Source: a bacterium
GTDB lineage: Bacteria > Bdellovibrionota_C > UBA2361 > SZUA-149 > JAEUWB01
Assembly: GCA_016786595.1 (NCBI GenBank)
Contig: JAEUWB010000034.1
Location: forward strand, 1-35,988
DNA: 35,988 bases
Reading direction: 5' to 3'
The notes under the pieces are model-generated. The model saw nothing but the letters and a program-made list of their open reading frames with translations. It made no database searches and was not told where the DNA came from. The translations under genes and the position numbers were made by a program. Shown piece after piece: positions 15,756-24,114 of this stretch. Every line of letters begins with the position of its first letter. Within the stretch, counting starts at the first letter, position 1.

Positions 15756-16757
15756 ATGAAATCAACCTTTCCGCTTGCAGGTATTGGCATAGTAAAGCGT
15801 GGAAGCGCTGATCAGATTCTCGAAATTTATTTTCCAGAAATCTGGCACAGTGCCACGGCTGAAAAATATTTGGCTTTGCTCGACTTAGATCCAAAGCAAT
15901 CGAAAGAGATCGAACACTTTAAACCTACCCAGCTTAAGTCAAGTGAAAGCGAGTTTTTGCGTGAATTAAAGGCAGCTACTGTTGAATTTATTTTTATAAA
16001 CCTGACCCAAGACCAGCCAGTCACTAGCATTGCACAAGCCTATCTAAAGCTCAGCGCGATTTCGCGGCAGCTTTTTAAACCTAATCAACTCAACCTCGAT
16101 GGCTTATTCGCTGTGCTACCTACCGTCGCCTGGACGAATCAAGGCCCGATTGAAGTCAATCAGATTAATCAAGCCATACTAAAGGCACGCTTAAATCATC
16201 AGCACTTAACTGTTTATAGTGTCGATAAATTTCCTCCTTTGACTGCTCACTATATCCCTGGAGGTGTGCGAATTGCCGATGCTGCACGCGTGCGACTAGG
16301 TGCGTATCTGGGCAAGGGCACAACTGTAATGCATGAAGGTTTTGTGAATTTTAATGCCGGAACAGAGGGCCCAAATATGGTTGAGGGGCGAATTTCAGCC
16401 GGAGTTTTTCTTGGCAAGGGCACAGATTTAGGCGGTGGCGCTTCTACGATGGGAACGCTTTCTGGTGGGAATAATATTCGAATTTCGTTGGGGGACGACT
16501 GTTTAATTGGTGCAAATTCAGGTTGTGGTGTGCCGCTGGGAAATAACTGCACAATTGAAGCTGGTCTTTATTTAACGGCGGGGATGAAGGTGAAAGTCAT
16601 GGACCGTGCTGGCGAAGAAATTCAAACTGTTCGTGCGCGTGATTTGGCGGGCGTATCTGGACTTCTTTTCCGCCGTAATTCTGAGACAGGCGCTGTTGAA
16701 GCTCTCCCCCGCTCCACAGAATTTTCTTTAAACGAAATCCTACATCTGAACGACTAA
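15756..16757 (+). CDS. dapD: Tetrahydrodipicolinate N-succinyltransferase
   Basis: A 333-residue product of the longer DapD class, which uses succinyl-CoA to acylate tetrahydrodipicolinate in the lysine/diaminopimelate pathway. The C-terminal half is a left-handed beta-helix of hexapeptide turns (from about 185: IPGGVRIADAARVRLGAYLG, GTTVMHEGFVNFNAG, MVEGRISAGVFLGKGTDLGG). It continues through the conserved GGNNIRISLGDDCLIGANSG. The start at 15756 is chosen because it follows the previous stop by one base; an upstream in-frame ATG lies inside the oxygenase gene. It is the last gene of the terB-like/oxygenase operon. The pathway's entry enzyme, LysC, is encoded at 24-25 kb. Confidence 0.95.
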   Translation: MKSTFPLAGIGIVKRGSADQILEIYFPEIWHSATAEKYLALLDLDPKQSKEIEHFKPTQLKSSESEFLRELKAATVEFIFINLTQDQPVTSIAQAYLKLSAISRQLFKPNQLNLDGLFAVLPTVAWTNQGPIEVNQINQAILKARLNHQHLTVYSVDKFPPLTAHYIPGGVRIADAARVRLGAYLGKGTTVMHEGFVNFNAGTEGPNMVEGRISAGVFLGKGTDLGGGASTMGTLSGGNNIRISLGDDCLIGANSGCGVPLGNNCTIEAGLYLTAGMKVKVMDRAGEEIQTVRARDLAGVSGLLFRRNSETGAVEALPRSTEFSLNEILHLND

Positions 16758-16818
16758 AGTATTTTCAGAACCTGACAACAATAACTATGCGTAACTCAGA
16801 TCGTGACCTAGCTGATTA

Positions 16819-18993
16819 CTAACTTGTAGCAGGCGTCTCAAGACTTGCAGCACCGGTTGCATTTACCTCATTGAGCTTCACATCTAGACTAAATCTTGCG
16901 CCAAACTGTGCTGCCAAATCGGATAGTTTCTTGCGAACATTGTCTTCGCCAAGCTTGTTGATGTAGTAGAAAATCCCCCCACGAAATGGCGGAAAACCAA
17001 AGCCCATCACGCTGGCCAAATCAATTTGCCCTTGAGCGTCACTACTAGGCGCACCAGCGACTCCTTCTTCATAAGCACGAATCGATTCTGCAATCAAAGC
17101 ATAGACAAGGCGATCCTGAATCTGCTGTCGGTCGGCTAGACTGGATTGCTTGCGCGGACCTAAGCCAAGTGTCGTATAAACTCCGCCGTCTGGCTCAGCG
17201 CGTTCACCATCAGTATAGCGATAAAAACCGCTGGCATTTTTCTTGCCCAGTTTCCCTTGCGCAACAAGCTTCGCAGAATAGTCCGGTCCAACAAAGCGCT
17301 CCCCATAACTATCGCTCAAAATCTTGGCAACGTGCTGCGCAACATCAAGTCCGATTTCATCAAGCAGCCGCAGCGGCCCCATCGGCAAACCAAAACTCAG
17401 TGCGGCGTGATCAATATCTTCAATGCTAAAGCCTTGACTTAAAAGTGTCGCAGCCTCAACTAAGTATGGCGCAAGCACTCGATTCACTAAAAATCCTGGA
17501 ACCTCCTCGACCACAACGACTTGCTTGCCGATTTTCGTGGCCAAGGCTGCAGTCAGAGCAATTGTGCGATTATTTGTCGATTGCGGAGCCACAACCTCAA
17601 CTAAAGGCATTTTCTCTGCGGGATTAAAAAAATGCATGCCAATCACACGCTCAGGTTTTAATACTCCCTGTGCAAGCGCACTAATCGGCAGTGAAGAAGT
17701 ATTACTCGCTATTACTGCCGTATCGTCCATCACGGCTGAGAGCGAGCGTAGTAATTCTTGCTTAATCTTATAATCTTCAACCACCGCCTCAACTACGATT
17801 TGAACTTTACTTAAATCAGCAATTTTTTCTACAACCATCAAGCGCGACATGACTTCCGGAACTTGCGCTTCGCGACCTTTTAACCGCCTTTCAACGATTG
17901 TTTGCACACGAGCCTGAGCGCTTTTACGTGCTTGCTCGAGTGCATCAAAAACAAGCACTCGATAGCCCTTCAACAAATAGCTCGCCGCAATCCCCAAACC
18001 CATCACCCCACAACCGACAACACCAAGAGGTTCGTTAGTGACAAGTTCTTGTGCTTTTTTCCAACGTTTCGCGGATTCTTCAGTTAATAAGAAGACATGA
18101 ATGAGTGACTTAGATTCAGGACTAATCACCAATTCAGCAACAGCTTTAATTTCCTGCTTAAGTCCTTGCTCAAGAGAAACTCCTAGTCCAGAAATAACTG
18201 TCTCTAAAGCTTTAATTGGCGCGGGGTAAAATCCGCGTGTTGTTTTCAGTAAATTTGATTCAACTTGTTTGCGAACAAGATTTCGGCCAAGTGAAGTAAA
18301 GGTAAAGAATTTAGTCTTTAGGGGCAGTGCCTGGCGCGAACGTTTTGCCATGAAATCTTTAGCGATTTTCAAAAGCTGCTCATATGCTTGCGCACTCTCC
18401 TCTTTTGAGCGCGGGCGAATCACGGCATCTACAAGTCCGTATTTCCGTGCACGATCAGCTGAGTATAAATCTCCCTTGAGGATCACTTCTAAGGCGCGAG
18501 GTAATCCGATCAAGCGTGGTAAACGCTGACTGCCCCCAAAACCTGGGAAGATCCCGAGCTTAATCTCGGGTAATCCAATCTTTGTTTGTGGCAAATCAAA
18601 TGCAAGGCGATAGTCGCAGGCTAATGCTAATTCAAAGGCACCCCCTGCACACGGCCCCCCGATTACCGCAGCAGTTGGAAAAGGCAATTTTGAAAATTTA
18701 TCAATTACCCCTTGACCATAAGCTCCAAGCTTCTGTGCAAGATTGATCTCAGTTACGGTTTTAATTTCATGAATATTTGCCCCAGCACAGAAATGCTCAG
18801 GCGTTGGCCCAAGAATCAGCAAACCTGCAATGTCAGAAATAGTTGAGATTTCTGATACGATCTTCTCTAAGCTAGACATATACTGACTGGAAAGCGTAAC
18901 AACACGGTCCTGTGGACTGCCCAGATAAAGATAAATAAACTTATCTTTACGTTCGTAATGCGGCTTTGCGATAGCTTCAGTATTCTCGTGCAT
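16819..18993 (-). CDS. fadJ: Bifunctional enoyl-CoA hydratase / 3-hydroxyacyl-CoA dehydrogenase
   Basis: This 724-residue protein is the alpha subunit of a fatty-acid beta-oxidation complex. The N-terminal crotonase domain (about 15-200) shows HFCAGANIHEI and GGPCAGGAFELALACDYR for the oxyanion hole, and KIGLPEIKLGIFPGFGGSQR with the catalytic Glu region. The NAD-binding dehydrogenase domain begins near 325 (LGVVGCGVMGLGIAASYLLKG), followed by ASNTSSLPI, HFFNPAEKMPLVEV with the catalytic His, and GFLVNRVLAPY. The C-terminal dehydrogenase helices include GFPPFRGG. The FadJ/FadB/HadH-alpha distinction is not secure. The beta thiolase subunit (FadI/FadA) is not adjacent, so it must lie elsewhere or a stand-alone thiolase is used. 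It has no co-directional neighbour nearby. Confidence 0.9.
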   Translation of the reverse strand: MHENTEAIAKPHYERKDKFIYLYLGSPQDRVVTLSSQYMSSLEKIVSEISTISDIAGLLILGPTPEHFCAGANIHEIKTVTEINLAQKLGAYGQGVIDKFSKLPFPTAAVIGGPCAGGAFELALACDYRLAFDLPQTKIGLPEIKLGIFPGFGGSQRLPRLIGLPRALEVILKGDLYSADRARKYGLVDAVIRPRSKEESAQAYEQLLKIAKDFMAKRSRQALPLKTKFFTFTSLGRNLVRKQVESNLLKTTRGFYPAPIKALETVISGLGVSLEQGLKQEIKAVAELVISPESKSLIHVFLLTEESAKRWKKAQELVTNEPLGVVGCGVMGLGIAASYLLKGYRVLVFDALEQARKSAQARVQTIVERRLKGREAQVPEVMSRLMVVEKIADLSKVQIVVEAVVEDYKIKQELLRSLSAVMDDTAVIASNTSSLPISALAQGVLKPERVIGMHFFNPAEKMPLVEVVAPQSTNNRTIALTAALATKIGKQVVVVEEVPGFLVNRVLAPYLVEAATLLSQGFSIEDIDHAALSFGLPMGPLRLLDEIGLDVAQHVAKILSDSYGERFVGPDYSAKLVAQGKLGKKNASGFYRYTDGERAEPDGGVYTTLGLGPRKQSSLADRQQIQDRLVYALIAESIRAYEEGVAGAPSSDAQGQIDLASVMGFGFPPFRGGIFYYINKLGEDNVRKKLSDLAAQFGARFSLDVKLNEVNATGAASLETPATS

Positions 18994-19023
18994 AATTAAA
19001 TATCTTCTACGTCTAAGATTCTA

Positions 19024-19051
19024 TTGCAGACAGTTTGGAGTCGACTATAAT
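19024..19051 (+). promoter_or_regulatory. Predicted sigma-70 promoter of the TIMP-like gene
   Basis: TTGCAG (19024-19029), a 16-base spacer and a perfect TATAAT (19046-19051) precede the ATG at 19090. The -10 box sits at the centre of a small imperfect palindrome (ACTAT-A-ATAGT flanked by GGAG and CTCC), which could be an operator. Confidence 0.6.
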
Positions 19052-19089
19052 AGTCTCCAAGCTGTTTGCCAAAAGACTTTTACATACAT

Positions 19090-19509
19090 ATGAAAACTTA
19101 TTTTAAATTTTTATCGCTATTTTCAACAGTCATTTTAATCCCTAATCTCGCTTTATCCGAGTGCCAATGTCCCGAAAAACCAAGTCTTACGCAAGCTGTT
19201 AAGGACGCCAGCGTTGTTTTTGCTGGACGTGTTACTAATATTCGGAAAAGTGCCCTACGCCAAGGGCAACTCGAGGTCAGATTTAGTATTCTCAAGTACC
19301 TTTCAGGTGATATTGACGGGAATAAGCCAGAATTAGTTGTCGTTTTTACGCCTGAGGAACTCGGCACATGTGGGCTTAAATTCGTTTCGGAGCAAGATTA
19401 TTTGGTCTTTGCTAGCGGAAACCCGGCAAATCTTAAAACAACAAGCTGCACCCGCACAGCCGCGCTAGATATCTCGCAAGAGGACGTTAAGGCCCTTGAG
19501 GCTAGGTAG
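19090..19509 (+). CDS. Secreted TIMP/NTR-like domain protein
   Basis: This is a 139-residue exported protein. A signal peptide covers about residues 1-23 (MKTYFKFLSLFSTVILIPNL, then ALS). The mature start ECQCPEKPSLTQAVKDASVV is the pattern of bacterial netrin/TIMP-like OB-fold proteins: CxC, then an alpha helix, then VFAGRVTNI. Four Cys remain: the CxC pair and two later ones (in GTCGLKF and TTSCTRT), allowing the two disulfides typical of the fold. Animal TIMPs inhibit metalloproteases through an N-terminal Cys. Here the predicted cleavage leaves a Glu before it, so inhibition is doubtful. The ATG at 19090 is preferred over one 8 codons upstream because it begins exactly at the signal peptide. 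A long inverted repeat follows two bases after the stop. Confidence 0.82.
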   Translation: MKTYFKFLSLFSTVILIPNLALSECQCPEKPSLTQAVKDASVVFAGRVTNIRKSALRQGQLEVRFSILKYLSGDIDGNKPELVVVFTPEELGTCGLKFVSEQDYLVFASGNPANLKTTSCTRTAALDISQEDVKALEAR

Positions 19510-19510
19510 T

Positions 19511-19579
19511 CCTTATAGTAGGTTGCATAACTTAGCTTACAAATGAGCACGGTTGTAAGTTATGCAAGCTACTATAAGG
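19511..19579. repeat. Long inverted repeat directly after the TIMP-like gene
   Basis: The 24-base arms at 19511-19534 and 19556-19579 are complementary with one mismatch (CCTTATAGTAG-g/c-TTGCATAACTTA). An inner pair CTTACAA (19536-19542) / TTGTAAG (19553-19559) offers an alternative fold with a five-base bulge. There is no T tail. The sub-motif GCATAACTTA recurs at 19636-19645. It could be a processed hairpin, a MITE-like remnant or a strong 3' end structure. Confidence 0.8.
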
Positions 19580-19686
19580 CCGACCGGAGGAAGGCAAAAC
19601 AACAAATAGTGCGCCACAGATCCTCCGCATTGTAAGCATAACTTATGCGGCGCTCTATACCACCTCTACACTTGATAAGCCCCAAT

Positions 19687-19821
19687 CTTAGGCTTGAACT
19701 TATCCTTAACCTTCCCCTTTTTCAATTGGGTCACGTCCTGAATAGAGTCCACACCTAATTTTATAAGGGGAAGGCAAAGGATAAGGGGACGGTTAAGGGG
19801 AAGTATAAGTTTAAGCCTAAG
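19687..19821. repeat. Imperfect large inverted repeat with purine-rich direct repeats
   Basis: The left arm (19687-19722, CTTAGGCTTGAACTTATCCT...) has two partly overlapping complements on the right. 19765-19785 (AAGGGGAAGGCAAAGGATAA) matches 19 of 21 positions of the inner left arm. 19783-19821 (ending AAGTTTAAGCCTAAG) matches the whole arm with a three-base insertion. The two can compete, giving alternative stems of about 21 and 36 bp. It occupies most of the 360-base gap between the TIMP-like gene and metK, and no coding frame is seen there. Confidence 0.65.
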
Positions 19822-19823
19822 TC

Positions 19824-19850
19824 GGCCGAGACATTTTTCATGTCTCGGCC
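19824..19850 (-). terminator. Probable metK terminator hairpin
   Basis: A perfect 11-bp stem GGCCGAGACAT (19824-19834) / ATGTCTCGGCC (19840-19850) with a five-base loop lies 18 bases past the metK stop. On the minus strand it is followed by GACTTA, not a T run; on the plus strand it is followed by TTATT. It may act in both directions. Confidence 0.6.
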
Positions 19851-19868
19851 TTATTAAGCAAATTACTA

Positions 19869-21038
19869 CTAGACTAGTTTTTTCAACTTCTCAGCCAGAT
19901 CAGTCTTCTCCCATGAGAAACTTCCGTCAGCTTGCGGTTCACGACCAAAGTGGCCGTAGACTGCAGTCTTACGGTAAATTGGCTTTTTAAGACCAAGCGC
20001 TGCAATGATGCCCTTCGGAGAAAAATCAAAAGCTTCATTTACTGCCTTAACAATTTTTTCCTCGGCTACTTGCGCTGTGCCAAAAGTATCAACGAAAACA
20101 GACACTGGTTTAGCAACTCCAATTGCATAAGCAAGTTGAATTTCACATTTCTTTGCCAACCCCGCAGCGACAATATTTTTTGCTACATAGCGCGCACCGT
20201 AAGCTGCAGAGCGGTCTACTTTTGTTGGGTCTTTACCAGAAAAAGCTCCTCCGCCATGGCGACCATAGCCACCGTAGGTATCAACAATAATTTTACGGCC
20301 CGTCAATCCACAGTCAGCATGTGGTCCACCGACAACGAAGCGGCCCGTTGGATTGATATAAAATTTAGTATCTTTGCTTAAATACTTATCAGGAATGGTC
20401 TCTTTCACCACACGTTTAATTACAAAATCAGAAAGGTCTTTGTGGCTAATTTCTGGCGTATGTTGCGTTGATACTACCACTGTGTCGATCATCGTGGGCA
20501 CACCATTCTCGTAACGCACTGTGACTTGCGATTTTGCATCTGGGCGCAAAAAATCAACTTCATTTGCATGGCGCACATCGGCAAGTGTTCTGAGCAACTT
20601 GTGGCTCATTGCAATTGGCATGGGCATAAGTTCTGGGGTTTCGTCACAAGCAAAGCCGAACATTAAACCCTGGTCACCTGCGCCTTGTTCATTAAATGCC
20701 CCTTGGTTTTCGTTTACACCTTGGGCAATGTCAGGAGACTGCTGTGTAACGTGCGTTAAGATCGCAGCTGTTTCGGCATCACAACCACATTCCTTCGAGA
20801 CATAACCAATTTCCTTGAGCACAGTGCGTGCGGTTTGATCGAAATTAATCCAACCTTCAGTTGTAATTTCACCAGCAATCAAAACCATTCCGGTTTTAAT
20901 TAAAGTTTCACAAGCGACACGACTATTTGGGTCCTGTTTAAGTAAGGTATCGAGCACTGCATCGCTGATTTGATCTGCAACTTTATCAGGATGCCCCTCA
21001 GAAACTGACTCCGAAGTAAATACTAGGCTTTTAGACAT
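19869..21038 (-). CDS. metK: S-adenosylmethionine synthetase
   Basis: This 389-residue cytoplasmic enzyme makes SAM from methionine and ATP. Conserved blocks are [20 protein letters not shown] (with the ATP-binding His), [15 protein letters not shown], the [20 protein letters not shown] segment and [19 protein letters not shown]. The start at 21038 is chosen because AAGAAGGA lies about ten bases upstream and the family begins just before FTSES. A longer frame from 21086 adds a Lys-rich leader without a ribosome site. I looked for a SAM riboswitch in the 130 bases to rapZ and saw none. It is the last gene of the leftward array. Confidence 0.97.
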   Translation of the reverse strand: MSKSLVFTSESVSEGHPDKVADQISDAVLDTLLKQDPNSRVACETLIKTGMVLIAGEITTEGWINFDQTARTVLKEIGYVSKECGCDAETAAILTHVTQQSPDIAQGVNENQGAFNEQGAGDQGLMFGFACDETPELMPMPIAMSHKLLRTLADVRHANEVDFLRPDAKSQVTVRYENGVPTMIDTVVVSTQHTPEISHKDLSDFVIKRVVKETIPDKYLSKDTKFYINPTGRFVVGGPHADCGLTGRKIIVDTYGGYGRHGGGAFSGKDPTKVDRSAAYGARYVAKNIVAAGLAKKCEIQLAYAIGVAKPVSVFVDTFGTAQVAEEKIVKAVNEAFDFSPKGIIAALGLKKPIYRKTAVYGHFGREPQADGSFSWEKTDLAEKLKKLV

Positions 21039-21167
21039 AACTTTCTTGTCCTTCTTAATAATTGTTTTTTTAGGATTTTTTGCCATTGAGGACTGAGGGT
21101 TCCTCGATATTTAAAGTCTTGTAACTAAAAATACCGAACTCTGCAAGAGGCAATGTTTCTATGAATT

Positions 21168-22046
21168 TTATGCCTTAATATCACGGTGCATAATTTGAAG
21201 GATTTTGAAATTATGCTCGTAAAGCAACTGTGCCAGCGTCTCGGTTAATGCTACTGAGCGGTGCTGACCTCCGGTACATCCCAAGCCAATCCTTAGATAG
21301 CGCTTACCCTCCTGACGGTAACGAGGAATTAGAAAGGCAAGAAAATCAAGGTAGCGCTTCAAAAATTCCTGAGCATCGGGCACAGCTAATACATAATTCG
21401 CAACTTCTGCATTCCGTCCGTCAAGCTCGCGTAGCTCAGGAACGAAATGTGGATTGGGTAAAAATCTCACATCAAGCATCAAGTCTAAGTCCTGAGGAAT
21501 GCCGTGCTTAAATCCAAAGGAGACAAGGGTGATTTCTGGTCGCGTTTCTGCATCCCTGGTGTCCTCAGCAAATAGTGACTCGATGTGATTACGTAGTTGA
21601 TGTGGAGAGAATGAGCTCGTATCAACCACGCGGTCAGCAATCGAGCGAAAGTCGGCAAGTAATTCGCGTTCGCGCTGAATTGCGCTGGGGATACAATCGC
21701 AACACTCTGATTCAATCAAGGGATGTGGTCTACGAGTTTCTTGAAATCTTCGACATATTACATCGTCATGGGCATCGAGAAAAATTACTTCCGTAACTGC
21801 GCCCCGGGCGCGGATTGACTCAAGTGCGGTTTTGAGAATTTTCAATTCAATTGCGGTGCGCGAATCAAGCAATAAGGCAAAATGCCCTTGAATCGAATTG
21901 GTAAGATAATGTTGAACGAAGTCCTGAAATAAAGGACCCGGTAAATTATCCACACATGAATAACCCAGGTCCTCGAGTGTATGTAATGCCGTGGTCTTAC
22001 CCGATCCGGAGAGACCACTGAGCAGTATTAATTCTGGTTTAGGCAT
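21168..22046 (-). CDS. rapZ: RapZ/YvcJ-family nucleotide-binding RNase adapter
   Basis: A 292-residue protein with a Walker A loop GLSGSGKTTALHTLEDLGY at its start, the VDNLPGPL block typical of the family, and a C-terminal RapZ domain ending with LRIGLGCTGGQHRSVALTE. In E. coli RapZ guides RNase E to the GlmZ sRNA and so controls GlcN6P supply for LPS and peptidoglycan; YvcJ in Gram-positives has other roles. Its ATG overlaps the hpf stop by eight bases (ATGCCTAA), implying translational coupling. The rpoN-hpf-rapZ order is the classic proteobacterial rpoN neighbourhood, although no PTS-Ntr genes are present here. Confidence 0.95.
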   Translation of the reverse strand: MPKPELILLSGLSGSGKTTALHTLEDLGYSCVDNLPGPLFQDFVQHYLTNSIQGHFALLLDSRTAIELKILKTALESIRARGAVTEVIFLDAHDDVICRRFQETRRPHPLIESECCDCIPSAIQRERELLADFRSIADRVVDTSSFSPHQLRNHIESLFAEDTRDAETRPEITLVSFGFKHGIPQDLDLMLDVRFLPNPHFVPELRELDGRNAEVANYVLAVPDAQEFLKRYLDFLAFLIPRYRQEGKRYLRIGLGCTGGQHRSVALTETLAQLLYEHNFKILQIMHRDIKA

Positions 22047-22380
22047 CAGCAACAGTTACTTGCACATGGCGATGACTCTGCATGCGCTCTTTTTCCTTAC
22101 GTAATTGCGTAGAAACCATATCTACGGCTTTATCAATTGCCGAATATAAGTCACTAGTTGTTGCCTTACAAGAATGATCGTGCCCACGTGTATGGAAAAT
22201 CACTTCGGCCGTATGGTCTCGTTTCTCCACGGAGAGAATAATATGCACATTCGCCTCACCACTAATAAATCTCTCAAATCTGCTTTTTACTTTTTCCGAT
22301 GCATAACTTTTAAGTGCTTCTGTTGATTCGGTATGGCGGAAAGTTACGGAAGTATTGATTAATGGATTTGGTCGAGACAT
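22039..22380 (-). CDS. hpf: Ribosome hibernation-promoting factor (short HPF/YfiA type)
   Basis: This 113-residue protein has the beta-alpha-beta-beta-beta-alpha HPF fold: the NTSVTFRHTESTEALKSYAS helix, VHIILSVEKRDHTAEVIFHT strands, DLYSAIDKAVDMVSTQLRK helix and a basic tail KERMQSHRH. It binds the small ribosomal subunit during stationary phase. It lacks the C-terminal dimerisation domain of long HPF. A strong AGGAGGA ribosome site lies upstream. It is located between rpoN and rapZ with an eight-base overlap into rapZ. Confidence 0.95.
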   Translation of the reverse strand: MSRPNPLINTSVTFRHTESTEALKSYASEKVKSRFERFISGEANVHIILSVEKRDHTAEVIFHTRGHDHSCKATTSDLYSAIDKAVDMVSTQLRKEKERMQSHRHVQVTVADA

Positions 22381-22447
22381 GATTACATCCTCCTACTCTT
22401 ATTAATATCTACAGTCTACCACAGGTTTACCGGTCCAGAGCAAATAT

Positions 22448-23848
22448 TTAACTATTTTTTTTACGCTTAGAGGAAGGCAAAATATTCATCATTTCTCGAT
22501 ACTTCGCAACCGTCCGTCGCGCGACGCTAATGCCTTGTTGCCCTAAAATTCCTACCAAATCTTGATCGCTATATGGATTTGCTGGTGCTTCAGCCCGAAT
22601 GATTGTTCTAATTTTTTCCTTAACTGATTCTGAAGAGATATCTCCCCCGAAACTACGCAGACCCGAAGAGAAGAAATATTTTAACTCAAATACTCCATGC
22701 GGAGTGTGCACAAATTTATTGGTCGTGATTCGACTGATTGTTGATTCGTGCAAACTCAATTCCTGTGCGACATCTTTCAAAACCAGTGGTTTCAAGGCCG
22801 AAATTCCTTGATCGAGAAAATCATTCTGAAAGCGCATGATGCTTTCCGTTGCGCGCAAGAGAGTTTTCTTACGTTGCTGAATTGATTTAATTAGCCATGT
22901 TGCTGATTTGATTTTTTGTTCGAGAAAAAGCTTTTCCTCGGGGCTGGCCTGCTCGACTTGTTTTAATAGATCTTGATAGCTGTCGCTGAGGCGAATTTGA
23001 GGAATGCCCGTGTCATTTAAGGTAATTTCACACTGTCCGTTAATCTTGCTCACGTAAACATCCGGAGTAATATAAATTGGCGTTTCTTCATAAAAAATTC
23101 GTCCCGGCCAGGGATCAAAATGGCGGATCGCTTGCAGCGCAGCTTCCACTGCCTCGGCGGTGGTATTTTCCAGTGCGGCAATTTTAGCGAAATCCATGTT
23201 GCTGATGTCTTCTAGATATACGTCAACAACGCGATAAACTAAATCGTTGATATGCCCATAGGCAATTGCCTGTAAGAGCAAGCACTCACGCAAATCACGT
23301 GCAGCAATACCGGGTGGGTCGAGGTCTTGCAGATATTCAAGTAAAGTGTGCGCCTCTTCAGGGGCTGCGCCGCATTCATGCGCAATTGTTTCGAGATCGC
23401 CCTCAAAGTACCCGTCACTATTTAAGTTTGCCAGTAATTGTTCGAGAATTTGCTTCTCGAGAGTTGTAAATTCTTCACTACGAATTTGCTGTAAGAGGTG
23501 ATCAATTAATCCAGATTCTGGACAGGCCACATTATTTAGTGAAAAATCCTCGCCTTCATCATCAAAATCTTTGCGCTTGTTTCCACGGAAGCGATCAGCA
23601 TTGACACCCGTCTCGAGACGATCCCAGGAAGAATATTCTCTTAATTCGCGTTGATATGCCTCGAGCAGATCTTTACTATTTTGCGCTGCAGGAACTTCCT
23701 CAAGCACTGGATTCTCTAAGAGCGCCTCTTCAATCGCTTGAGCGTATTCCATACGCCCGAGCTGCAAGAGTTTAATTGATTGCTGTAATTCTGGTGTTAA
23801 AACCAGATTTTGTGTCAGTTTTTGTGATAATTTAAGACCAACAGACAT
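22448..23848 (-). CDS. rpoN: RNA polymerase sigma-54 factor
   Basis: This is a full-length 466-residue sigma-54. Region I at the N terminus (SQKLTQNLVLTPELQQSIKL) contacts activators and the -12 fork. An acidic linker (about 55-115) leads to the core-binding domain. The helix-turn-helix around 365-385 (ELSLHESTISRITTNKFVHT) and the RpoN box ARRTVAKYRE near the C terminus read the -12 and -24 elements. A matching -24/-12 promoter stands before the minor-pilin operon at 33253-33268. The ribosome site is weak, and the 266 bases upstream contain several hairpins. Confidence 0.98.
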   Translation of the reverse strand: MSVGLKLSQKLTQNLVLTPELQQSIKLLQLGRMEYAQAIEEALLENPVLEEVPAAQNSKDLLEAYQRELREYSSWDRLETGVNADRFRGNKRKDFDDEGEDFSLNNVACPESGLIDHLLQQIRSEEFTTLEKQILEQLLANLNSDGYFEGDLETIAHECGAAPEEAHTLLEYLQDLDPPGIAARDLRECLLLQAIAYGHINDLVYRVVDVYLEDISNMDFAKIAALENTTAEAVEAALQAIRHFDPWPGRIFYEETPIYITPDVYVSKINGQCEITLNDTGIPQIRLSDSYQDLLKQVEQASPEEKLFLEQKIKSATWLIKSIQQRKKTLLRATESIMRFQNDFLDQGISALKPLVLKDVAQELSLHESTISRITTNKFVHTPHGVFELKYFFSSGLRSFGGDISSESVKEKIRTIIRAEAPANPYSDQDLVGILGQQGISVARRTVAKYREMMNILPSSKRKKNS

Positions 23849-23929
23849 TAGTAAATCTTTAAAACGCTTAACAAATTAGCATCTATAGATACTATCGGCA
23901 TAGTTCTTGCTAAACAAAAGATTTAATAA

Positions 23930-24070
23930 ACTTCTTTCGAATAGGATTTTAACAACAGCTTAAGATCTTGATATGATTTAATAAATAAGGAAATTCTTTA
24001 AAAATTTCCAATCTTTTCTCGAAAGAAGTCTGTTTTACTTTTTTGTCCATTTTTCTTGCGAAAAATGGAC
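23930..24070. repeat. Hairpin cluster between lysC and rpoN
   Basis: Three inverted repeats are nested or adjacent. ACTTCTTTCGA (23930-23940) / TCGAAAGAAGT (24019-24029) encloses GGAAATT (23989-23995) / AATTTCC (24003-24009). Next to them is a perfect 11-bp hairpin GTCCATTTTTC (24045-24055) / GAAAAATGGAC (24060-24070) with a TTGC loop. None has a clean T tail in the lysC direction. They lie in the rpoN leader if rpoN is read through from lysC. Confidence 0.6.
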
Positions 24071-24114
24071 CATTAAATTTCCACTGTAATTGTAGGAGTT
24101 TATCACCTACAGTT

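Noticed and set aside
21039-21167. SAM riboswitch in the metK leader
   Set aside because: The gap to rapZ is short, and no SAM-I, SAM-II or SAM/SAH-type conserved core was seen. metK appears to be transcribed with the upstream genes.
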